The position numbers and the translations under genes are program-made. Of a DNA stretch of 6,017 nt, positions 1-5,787 are shown piece by piece; position 1 is the first letter of the stretch, and each line of letters begins with the position of its first letter. This stretch comes from BS750m-G57 sp964392945 (GTDB lineage Bacteria > Planctomycetota > Phycisphaerae > SM23-33): the NCBI GenBank assembly GCA_964392945.1, contig CAYMSH010000392.1, positions 1-6,017 of the forward strand, given 5' to 3'. The notes under the pieces were generated by a model. It saw only the letters and a program-made list of their open reading frames with translations, had not been told where the DNA came from and ran no database searches.

Positions 1-1
1 C

Positions 2-2791
2 CCCCAACTCGTCCAGCGATTTTACCGGGAAGCCCGCGCCGTGGCTCGCCTGACCCACAAGAATATCGTAACGGCTTACGACGCCGGCGAAACCGCAGGC
101 GGACTCTACCTGGCGATGGAGTTTGTTGACGGCGACGACCTGTCGCAGATCGTAGCCGCTCGCGGACCGCTGTCGATCGAACAGGCGGTTAACATTACCC
201 TCCAGGCCGCACGCGGTCTGGCTTGCGCCCACGCAAACAACATGGTCCATCGCGACATCAAGCCGGCGAATCTCCTGCTGGGCCGCGACGGGACAGTCAA
301 GATCCTCGACCTGGGCCTGGCCCGGTTCACCGAAGAGTCCGATCAGGCCTCGGAAGTTTCCCTGACGATGGTCGGCAAGCTCATGGGCACTGTCGAGTAC
401 ATGGCGCCGGAGCACGCCGCCAACGCCAAAGACGCCGATCATCGCAGCGACATATACTCGCTGGGATGTACAATGCACCGTATCCTGACCGGTCGGCTGC
501 CTTACCGCGGCGCTACGGCTGTTGAAAAACTCATCGCCCAACGCGAACATCCCATCCCGCAGCTAAGCGATGCGATCGCCAACGTTCCGGAAGAACTCCA
601 GGATGTCTTCACGCGGATGGTCGCCAAGCAGCCGTCCGATCGCTACCAATCTATGGACGACTGCATCGCCGATCTCCGGTCCGCCGTTCCCGCCGCAGAA
701 AACTGCGACGTGTCGAGTCTGGTGATCTCGCACATCGCCGACGAAGCCACCGCGGTTGACGCAGACCCCGCCGAAGCGCCAACAGCCCTCGACGACGCCC
801 GCGGGCCGGACCCGGCAACGCTCGACGCCGCAGAATCGCTGCACATCAAACCGGAGCCGGACCCCAGCCAACTGGAACTGCCCGGCCAGTGGGACCCGAT
901 CAGCGAAGAGCAAACCGCCGAAATCCCCATCGCACAAAAAGCCGAACCCAACAAGAAGCTCCTGATCGCCGCTGCCGCGATCGTTCTTGTCTGCATTGGC
1001 GCAGCGATCGGTCTCTGGGCGATCTTCACGCCGAACGAATCGCCGCCGGACGATGCGCCGAAGCCTCCCCGAGGGCCAGTCGAGCCTCCTCCGGCGGCCG
1101 ATGGCCACTGGACCGAGCTGCCCAACGGATGGCGGGTGGGCAAGGTGGTGAACCTGGGCCTTTCGAGTCGCGACATGGGGAGCGTTGACGCCCCGTCGGT
1201 CTCGGCGGATGTTCGAACGATGGTCTTCTCCTCAGGCGGCAGCGTCTGCATGTCCTCTCGCTCCGACGACGAGGCTCCCTGGGGTTCGCCGATTTCTCTG
1301 CCCCAGCCGGTTAACAGCAGCAAGCGGGAGTATAGCCCGTTCCTGTCTTCCGACGGCCTGACGCTGATTTTTCAGTCCGATCGTGAAGGCGGATTCGGTG
1401 CGTTTGATTTGTGGATGACCACGCGTTCTGATGCGACTCGGGCCTGGGAGGCGCCGAAGAACCTCGGGCCGTTAGTGAATACCAGCACTGTCGAGGGCAG
1501 GCCCTGTCTTTCGGCCGACGGTCTGACACTGATCTTTATGCGCGCCAATCCGCGGGCTCTGTCTGGCAATCTGTGGATATCCTCACGCCGGGACGCCAAA
1601 TCGCCGTGGGGCCAGCCGACTCTCCTGGGCGAACCTATCAGTTCAAAGGCCCGCGAGGGCGGAGCCGCTCTGTCGGACGATGGCCTGACACTGGTTTTCG
1701 AATCCAATCGCCATGGCGGACAAGGCGGCCTGGATCTGTGGATGAGCACTCGATCCGCAGTCGACAAAACGTTCGGACCGGCGGTGAATCTCGGCCCCTC
1801 GGTCGACGGCAAGTTAGTCGAGGGAGTGGGTTGTCTGAACGATGACGGCCGCACGCTCTATTTCTACTCGGATCGGCCCGGTGGGGGACCAGAGGCTGAA
1901 CTGTGGAAGGTCCCGCTGCTGCCTCCAGGCGTTTGGTTGTCGACTCGAACGACAAGCAGCCCGGCCTCGGCGACTGGCAAGTCCAAGATATACGCACAAT
2001 GGCCGTATGACGCCGCCGAAGCAGTGAGGCGGCGAGACGAAACCGCCAAGGCGCTCGGGATTGACGCTGAGACTAAGCTCGATCTGGGTGAGGGATTGAA
2101 GATGAAATTCGTCCTGATCCCGGCCGGGAAGTTCGTCATGGGTTCGCATGTGACGGAGCCGGGACGCAGCAAGGGCGAAGATCCCCCGCGACAAGTCACG
2201 ATCAGCAAGCCGTTCTACATGGGCGTCACCGAAGTTACGCAGCTTCAATGGGAATACGTTATGGGGAAGGGCAAGAGGGGTAAGCTCGAGAGCGATTTCA
2301 TCGGTCCTCAGCACCCAATCGGACAGGTGACTTGGGATGATATGATGGCGTTCTGCCAAGCGGTGTCAGAGAAGACCGGGCGGGCCGTTGGGCTGCCGAC
2401 TGAAGCCCAGTGGGAATACGCCTGCCGGACCGGCTCTGACGCTCGATTCGGTTTCGGCGACAATGACAAGGATTTGGACGCTTACGAATGGTATCGCAAT
2501 AACAGCGACGCCAAGACCCATCCGGTCGGCCTGAAGAAGCCGAACCCCGCCGGTCTGTACGATATGCACGGAAATGTGGCCGAATGGTGTCGTGACTGGT
2601 ACGACAAGGACTTTTACACCACGGCGAAGAACGTTGACCCTGAAAACACCGCAGAGTCACTCAATCATGTCCTCCGAGGCGGTCACTGGGATAAGCCGCC
2701 TGACGATTGTCGCGCCGCGTTTCGCTTCGATCCCGGCCGGACCGGTCGCCATCCTGGCTACGGTTTTCGCGTTGTGGTGCAAATGCCTTAA
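2..2791 (+). CDS. Membrane Ser/Thr protein kinase with PD40 propeller and FGE/SUMF1-like C-terminal domain (5' partial)
   Basis: This is a Hanks-type Ser/Thr kinase fused to periplasmic or extracytoplasmic modules; its ligand and substrates are unknown. The frame is open from base 2, and the first residues (RFYREARA) are the kinase alpha-C region. The glycine-rich loop and ATP-binding lysine therefore lie upstream, and the GTG at 41 is not the true start. Counting from the first in-frame codon, I see HRDIKPAN (83-90), the metal-binding DLG (103-105, replacing DFG), APE (135-137) and SDIYSLG. A Pro/Asp/Glu-rich linker leads to one hydrophobic segment (about 320-342, nt 959-1027) preceded by NKK, which suggests a cytoplasmic kinase. 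A proline-rich hinge follows, then five PD40-like repeats (nt about 1193-1918), a charged linker, and an FGE/SUMF1 fold (nt about 2102-2788: LIPAGKFVMGS, GLPTEAQWEYACR, GNVAEWCRDWY, LRGGHW, GFRVV). The Cys pair of true formylglycine-generating enzymes is not intact (only one Cys, in DDCR), so this is probably a binding or structural module. The gene stops with TAA and has its own downstream gap. Confidence 0.93.
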   Translation, partial: PQLVQRFYREARAVARLTHKNIVTAYDAGETAGGLYLAMEFVDGDDLSQIVAARGPLSIEQAVNITLQAARGLACAHANNMVHRDIKPANLLLGRDGTVKILDLGLARFTEESDQASEVSLTMVGKLMGTVEYMAPEHAANAKDADHRSDIYSLGCTMHRILTGRLPYRGATAVEKLIAQREHPIPQLSDAIANVPEELQDVFTRMVAKQPSDRYQSMDDCIADLRSAVPAAENCDVSSLVISHIADEATAVDADPAEAPTALDDARGPDPATLDAAESLHIKPEPDPSQLELPGQWDPISEEQTAEIPIAQKAEPNKKLLIAAAAIVLVCIGAAIGLWAIFTPNESPPDDAPKPPRGPVEPPPAADGHWTELPNGWRVGKVVNLGLSSRDMGSVDAPSVSADVRTMVFSSGGSVCMSSRSDDEAPWGSPISLPQPVNSSKREYSPFLSSDGLTLIFQSDREGGFGAFDLWMTTRSDATRAWEAPKNLGPLVNTSTVEGRPCLSADGLTLIFMRANPRALSGNLWISSRRDAKSPWGQPTLLGEPISSKAREGGAALSDDGLTLVFESNRHGGQGGLDLWMSTRSAVDKTFGPAVNLGPSVDGKLVEGVGCLNDDGRTLYFYSDRPGGGPEAELWKVPLLPPGVWLSTRTTSSPASATGKSKIYAQWPYDAAEAVRRRDETAKALGIDAETKLDLGEGLKMKFVLIPAGKFVMGSHVTEPGRSKGEDPPRQVTISKPFYMGVTEVTQLQWEYVMGKGKRGKLESDFIGPQHPIGQVTWDDMMAFCQAVSEKTGRAVGLPTEAQWEYACRTGSDARFGFGDNDKDLDAYEWYRNNSDAKTHPVGLKKPNPAGLYDMHGNVAEWCRDWYDKDFYTTAKNVDPENTAESLNHVLRGGHWDKPPDDCRAAFRFDPGRTGRHPGYGFRVVVQMP
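1193..1918 (+). repeat. Five tandem PD40 (WD40-like beta-propeller) repeats inside the kinase gene
   Basis: The repeated unit has the core 'S-x-DG-x-T-L-x-F' followed by an LWM/LWI-(S/T)-(S/T)R strand. Cores begin near nt 1202 (SADVRTMVF, most diverged), 1346 (SSDGLTLIF), 1511 (SADGLTLIF), 1673 (SDDGLTLVF) and 1838 (NDDGRTLYF). They are spaced 48, 55, 54 and 55 codons apart. The three middle copies keep the DR/NR-x-GG turn or its position, and the phrase 'NLGPxV' closes the second and fourth repeats. Such repeats form blades of a beta-propeller, as in TolB-like proteins. Five blades is fewer than the usual six or seven, so the first and last may be completed by flanking sequence. The repeat identity is seen directly; a ligand-sensing role is inferred. 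Confidence 0.8.
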
Positions 2792-2821
2792 CGCCGCTTT
2801 TCCGGCGCCGGTCTTGCGGCG
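2792..2821 (+). terminator. Possible terminator hairpin after the kinase gene
   Basis: Immediately after the TAA, CGCCGC (2792-2797) can pair with GCGGCG (2816-2821) around a perfect 10-bp palindrome, CCGGCGCCGG (2802-2811). The same bases can instead form two small tandem hairpins, CGCCG/CGGCG (2792-2807 and 2806-2821), each with a 6-nt loop. No T-run follows, so this is not a canonical intrinsic terminator. It may be a Rho-type 3' end or simply stabilise the transcript. Confidence 0.35.
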
Positions 2822-2846
2822 AAACTCTGGGGCGAATGAAACATTC

Positions 2847-2876
2847 TTGGCGGTAACGTTTGGGAAAGAGTATGAT
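2847..2876 (+). promoter_or_regulatory. Candidate sigma70-type promoter of the PfkB-thpR unit
   Basis: A -35-like TTGGCG (2847-2852) and a -10-like TATGAT (2871-2876, five of six to consensus) are separated by 18 nt. The predicted transcription start is near 2883, giving a leader of about 59 nt before the PfkB gene. The assignment assumes an ordinary housekeeping sigma factor. Confidence 0.5.
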
Positions 2877-2905
2877 GCCCGGCGTTGTCGCCCCTTAAGC
2901 CGGGC
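2877..2905 (+). promoter_or_regulatory. Inverted repeat at the predicted transcription start of the PfkB gene
   Basis: GCCCGGC (2877-2883) and GCCGGGC (2899-2905) form a perfect 7-bp inverted repeat with a 15-nt loop. It begins right after the -10 box and covers the predicted start site. As DNA it could be an operator; as RNA, a 5' hairpin. No regulator is recognisable, so the function is open. Confidence 0.4.
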
Positions 2906-2941
2906 GGATGAACCCTATGAAACGATGATCTGGAGTTGAAA

Positions 2942-3847
2942 ATGAGTTTGCTGGTAACCGGCAGTATCGGAATTGACACCGTCGAAGCCCCGTCGGGAAT
3001 GGTTGAAGATGCGCTCGGCGGATCGAGCGTCTACTTTGCGTACGCCGCGAGTTTCTTCGCGCCGGTGCGGTTCGTCGGCGTTGTTGGCGAAGACTGCCCC
3101 GAAGATTTCCTCAAACCGCTGGCCGACAGGGGCAATATCGACCTGGCCGGTCTCGAAGTTCGCCAAGGCTCAAAGACCTTCCGCTGGCACGGCAAGTATC
3201 ACGATGACGTTAACCTGCGCGACACCGTAAGCTGTGATCTGAATGTGCTGGGAGAGGCCGGGCCGAAAATCCCGCCCCAATTCCAGGACAGCAAATACGT
3301 ATTCCTGGCAAATACGCATCCGGCCCTGCAGATCGAACTGCTGGCCCAACTCGACAGCGCCTCGCTCGTAGTTGCAGACACCATGGACATCTGGATAAAC
3401 GGCGAGCGCGAAATGCTCATCGATATGCTGAGCAAGATCGACGGGCTCGTGCTCAACGATTCCGAGGCCGTGCTGCTTACCGGCAAGTCGAACATCGTCC
3501 AGGCCGGAGCCGTATGCGCGGCGATGGTGAAGAAGTTCGTCGTCGTCAAGAAGGGTGAACACGGAAGCCTCCTGTTCGTCGACGGCAAGGTCTATCCGCT
3601 GCCGGGCTACCCGACTGAAAAAGTTGTGGACCCCACCGGCGCAGGCGACAGCTTCGCAGGCGGGATGATGGGCTATCTCGCCGAGCAGGACGCCGTAGAT
3701 CCCCAAACGCTGCACAAGGCCATCGCATACGGAACCGTCGTGGCCAGCATCGAACTGGAAGATTTCTCGCTGAACCGGTTCACACAGATCCAGCGAGCCG
3801 ACATAGACGCCAGGTTCGCCGAGTTCAAGGAACTGACCAGCTTCTAA
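2942..3847 (+). CDS. PfkB/ribokinase-family sugar (or nucleoside) kinase
   Basis: This is a cytosolic ATP-dependent kinase of the PfkB family, 301 aa, about the usual family length. An N-terminal strand VTGSIGID is followed by the family's substrate-side glycine pair (LGGSSVYFA, residues 25-33) and VRFVGVVGED (42-51). The central LNDSEAVLLTG (171-181) and VVKKGEHGSLLF (201-212) precede the signature 2 motif DPTGAGDSFAGG (230-241), where D236 is the expected catalytic base and GAG forms the anion hole. A patterned stretch, TFRWHGKY followed by NLRDT (79-95), lies in the lid/substrate region and may mark a subfamily. I cannot name the substrate. ATG 2942 is preferred because GGAG (2932-2935) lies 6 nt upstream; the in-frame TTG at 2936 directly abuts that GGAG. 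The gene stops 14 nt before thpR and has its own upstream promoter, so the two probably form an operon. It could alternatively act on a nucleoside. Confidence 0.9.
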   Translation: MSLLVTGSIGIDTVEAPSGMVEDALGGSSVYFAYAASFFAPVRFVGVVGEDCPEDFLKPLADRGNIDLAGLEVRQGSKTFRWHGKYHDDVNLRDTVSCDLNVLGEAGPKIPPQFQDSKYVFLANTHPALQIELLAQLDSASLVVADTMDIWINGEREMLIDMLSKIDGLVLNDSEAVLLTGKSNIVQAGAVCAAMVKKFVVVKKGEHGSLLFVDGKVYPLPGYPTEKVVDPTGAGDSFAGGMMGYLAEQDAVDPQTLHKAIAYGTVVASIELEDFSLNRFTQIQRADIDARFAEFKELTSF

Positions 3848-3861
3848 CCTGCGGGCCGAAG

Positions 3862-4431
3862 ATGGGAAAAAGAGTATTCTTTGCGTTGGACATAGATGAT
3901 GCGATGCGCGATCGGATTGTCGCCGCGGCCGGGCCGCTTATGACGCTGCCTGGCAAGATCAACTGGACCAAACCGCAGAACCTCCACGTTACGATGAACT
4001 TTATTGGCGACGTGGGCGATGATCGCATAGACGAACTGTGCGAGCTTGCGGCCGGGGCGGTGGGGCGATGGGGCCGCCACGAGATTGCCTTTGCCGTCGG
4101 ACCGCTGACATGCATCCCGCCAGGGCGGCGGGCGAGGATGATCTGGGCCCCGCTGGCTCGCGGCGGCGATACCGCGGCGTCTCTGCATGACGAACTGAAC
4201 AGGGCCTTGGCCCGCGCCGGCTGGCCGAGCGAGACGCGAGCGTTCAAAGGGCACATTACAGTCGCGCGGATCAAGTCGGCCGACATCGCCGACGCCGTCA
4301 GCGCTCTCGACGATCGGGAGTTGGGGCAGGCGTGCGCCAGAGAGCTGACAATATACGAAAGCACGCTTACTCCATCGGGGCCGATATACAACCCGCTGAG
4401 GCGGATCAGATTTTCGCAGGGCGACGAGTAA
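3862..4431 (+). CDS. thpR: RNA 2',3'-cyclic phosphodiesterase (2'-5' RNA ligase family, 2H phosphoesterase)
   Basis: This 189-aa protein is a typical-length ThpR/LigT member. The family opens 2',3'-cyclic phosphates on RNA to 2'-phosphates and can join tRNA halves through 2'-5' bonds in vitro; its physiological role is poorly defined. The two catalytic HxTx motifs are both present: HVTM (residues 42-45, in QNLHVTMNFIG) and HITV (131-134, in FKGHITVARIK). The N-terminus VFFALDIDD and the region PPGRRARMIWAPL also fit the family. ATG 3862 gives a start that matches the family's usual beginning just before the FFALD strand. No strong Shine-Dalgarno is visible (only GGGCCGAAG), so translation may be coupled to the PfkB gene 14 nt upstream. 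recA lies 147 nt downstream; thpR/ligT is also found beside recA in Deinococcus, which supports the assignment. Confidence 0.93.
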   Translation: MGKRVFFALDIDDAMRDRIVAAAGPLMTLPGKINWTKPQNLHVTMNFIGDVGDDRIDELCELAAGAVGRWGRHEIAFAVGPLTCIPPGRRARMIWAPLARGGDTAASLHDELNRALARAGWPSETRAFKGHITVARIKSADIADAVSALDDRELGQACARELTIYESTLTPSGPIYNPLRRIRFSQGDE

Positions 4432-4442
4432 GGCCTGTTTTT
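4415..4442 (+). terminator. Possible weak intrinsic terminator overlapping the thpR stop
   Basis: GCAGG (4416-4420) can pair with CCTGT (4434-4438, one G-U pair), with one further C-G pair possible inside. The stem is followed by TTTTT (4438-4442). The stem is short and its left arm lies inside the last thpR codons, so termination would be partial at best and some recA transcription could come from upstream. Confidence 0.3.
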
Positions 4443-4446
4443 GTCG

Positions 4447-4498
4447 GCGAAAATAAAAAAACTTTTTACTTGCTGCACCCGAACAGATGCCTTACAGT
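4447..4498 (+). promoter_or_regulatory. Candidate recA promoter with adjacent A/T-tract
   Basis: TTGCTG (4470-4475) and TACAGT (4493-4498) are separated by exactly 17 nt. The run of A then T at 4450-4467 sits directly upstream of the -35, where an UP element would lie. Predicted start is near 4505, giving a leader of about 74 nt. The -35 matches only three of six consensus bases. A second -10-like TATAAG (4553-4558) lacks a good -35 and would leave almost no leader before the Shine-Dalgarno. CGAAC (4480-4484) in the spacer resembles one half of a Gram-positive LexA box, but no matching second half is present. Confidence 0.4.
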
Positions 4499-4578
4499 CT
4501 TTTTCGCAGGCGAGAATCGTCTATGCGAAGCTGATGCAAGGAAGCGAGCTAATATAAGATGCGACAGGAGAATATGTG

Positions 4579-5670
4579 ATGGCCAAAGCTGCAGATAAGA
4601 AAGTCGAAAAGACACGCAAATCAAAACCCACCAAGAGCGGCCAGGCCACTAGCGCCGCCGAGAAGAAGCGCGGAAAGGCGCTCGACGCGGCGCTGCAGCA
4701 GATCGAAAAGAACTACGGAACCGGCAGCATAATGAAGCTCGCCGGCGATCAGATCCAAAGCATCAAGGGGATACCGACTGGCGCGTTGAGTCTGGATATT
4801 GCACTCGGCGGCCAGGGCATGCCCAAGGGGCGCATCTGCGAACTGTACGGCCCGGAAGGGTCCGGCAAGACCACCCTGGCGCTGCATGTAATCGCATGCG
4901 CCCAGAAAGAAGAGGGGGTCGCCGCGTTTATCGACGCCGAACACGCACTGGACCCGACCTGGGCCAGGAAACTCGGGGTCAATATAGAAGACATGCTCGT
5001 CTCTCAGCCCGACACCGGCGAGCAGGCGCTGGAAATCTGCGAACTGCTGGTCCGCTCAAACGCCGTCGATGTTATTGTCATTGACTCAGTGGCCGCACTG
5101 ATCCCGAAAGCCGAAATCGAAGGCGAGATGGGCCAGTCTCACGTCGGCCTGCAGGCCAGGCTCATGAGCCAGGCGATGAGAAAACTTACAGGGGCGATCG
5201 CAAAGAGCCGAACCTGCGTTATCTTTATCAACCAGATTCGAATGAAAATCGGCGTGATGTTCGGCAACCCTGAAACAACTCCCGGTGGACGGGCCCTGAA
5301 GTTCTACAGTTCGGTTCGCGTCGACGTCAGGCGAGTATCAACGATCAAGGACGGCGATGCGCCCGTGGGCAACCACGTACGGGCTCGCGTAGTGAAGAAC
5401 AAAGTTGCTCCTCCTTTCAGGACCGCCGAGTTCGACATAATGTTCGACGGCGGAATAAGCGCCGAAGGCGATCTGGTTGACATGGGTGTCGATCAGGGCA
5501 TTGTCTCCAAGCAGGGCGCATGGTTCAGCTACGGCGACGTGCGACTGGGACAGGGACGCGAGAAAGCCAAAGCATTCCTCGCCGAGAACAAGGACCTCGC
5601 CGAAGAGATCAAGACCAGCATACTGAAAGAGGCGGCGCCGCACATGCTTGATCTGCCTGACGGCGAGTAG
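4579..5670 (+). CDS. recA: Recombinase RecA
   Basis: RecA forms ATP-dependent filaments on single-stranded DNA, catalyses homologous pairing and strand exchange, and stimulates LexA self-cleavage where LexA exists. Numbering from ATG 4579 (363 aa), I see Walker A GPEGSGKT (91-98, with G where E. coli has S), the catalytic glutamate in FIDAEHALDP (E121, equivalent to E. coli E96), Walker B VIVIDS (165-170), the L1 region EIEGEMGQSHVGLQ (179-192) and the L2 region INQIRMKIGVMFGNPETT (217-234). The core is collinear with E. coli RecA and unbroken, with no intein. About 24 extra residues rich in Lys and Ala precede the usual N-terminal helix (ALQQIEKNYG), and the C-terminal tail is shorter and less acidic than in E. 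coli. AGGAG (4566-4570) lies 8 nt before ATG 4579 and 5 nt before an adjacent GTG (4576), so either could start; I prefer ATG. Confidence 0.98.
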   Translation: MAKAADKKVEKTRKSKPTKSGQATSAAEKKRGKALDAALQQIEKNYGTGSIMKLAGDQIQSIKGIPTGALSLDIALGGQGMPKGRICELYGPEGSGKTTLALHVIACAQKEEGVAAFIDAEHALDPTWARKLGVNIEDMLVSQPDTGEQALEICELLVRSNAVDVIVIDSVAALIPKAEIEGEMGQSHVGLQARLMSQAMRKLTGAIAKSRTCVIFINQIRMKIGVMFGNPETTPGGRALKFYSSVRVDVRRVSTIKDGDAPVGNHVRARVVKNKVAPPFRTAEFDIMFDGGISAEGDLVDMGVDQGIVSKQGAWFSYGDVRLGQGREKAKAFLAENKDLAEEIKTSILKEAAPHMLDLPDGE

Positions 5671-5695
5671 TCAGTCGTTAGTAATCAGTAACGGT

Positions 5696-5787
5696 ACGGC
5701 GAACGGCGCAAAGGAATCAACGTTTCGCACGCTCGTTTAGCGATCGAGCATCGCTCGATGTGTCACGACGAAGTCGTGATTCGCCGT
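5696..5787 (+). repeat. Multi-arm inverted-repeat element (REP-like or structured RNA)
   Basis: An outer 8-bp stem, ACGGCGAA (5696-5703) with TTCGCCGT (5780-5787), encloses three possible hairpins. The first is GCG-AAA/TTTCGC (5706-5728, one bulged C). The second is ATCGAGC-ATC-GCTCGAT (5743-5759). The third is TCACGAC-GAA-GTCGTGA (5763-5779). The last two are perfect 7-bp stems with 3-nt loops, only 3 nt apart. No T-run follows, so this is not a classical terminator. It could be a dispersed palindromic repeat, a transcript-end stabiliser for recA, or a small structured RNA; sequence alone does not decide. Confidence 0.5.

Larger units (their letters stand above)
4411..4510 (+). repeat. 10-bp direct repeat with an intervening inverted copy, flanking the recA promoter
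   Basis: TTTTCGCAGG occurs at 4411-4420 (end of thpR) and again at 4501-4510 (predicted start of the recA leader), exactly 90 bp apart. GCGAAAA (4447-4453) between them is the reverse complement of the first seven bases, so it could pair with either copy. The sequence is certain; any regulatory meaning is speculative. Confidence 0.45.

Noticed and set aside
563..1323. Long reading frames on the - strand opposite the kinase gene (for example 563-1108 and 643-1323)
   Set aside because: They mirror a GC-rich coding gene in other frames, have Arg/Ser-rich sequence without recognisable domains, and overlap a gene with clear family motifs.
2688..2790. Active formylglycine-generating enzyme (sulfatase activation)
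   Set aside because: The catalytic Cys pair is not intact by eye, and no sulfatase gene is adjacent.
2936..2938. TTG 2936 as the start of the PfkB gene
   Set aside because: It directly abuts the GGAG ribosome site, leaving no spacer; ATG 2942 has a proper 6-nt spacing and gives the usual family N-terminus.
3170..4478. Antisense reading frames opposite the PfkB gene and thpR (3170-3715, 3825-4478)
   Set aside because: Both lie opposite well-supported genes, show no recognisable domain, and have no credible upstream signals.
4473..4486. E. coli-type SOS box upstream of recA (CTG...CAG)
   Set aside because: The two arms are separated by 8 nt, whereas the E. coli box needs CTG-N10-CAG; outer T and A are also absent. 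No complete Gram-positive LexA box is seen either.
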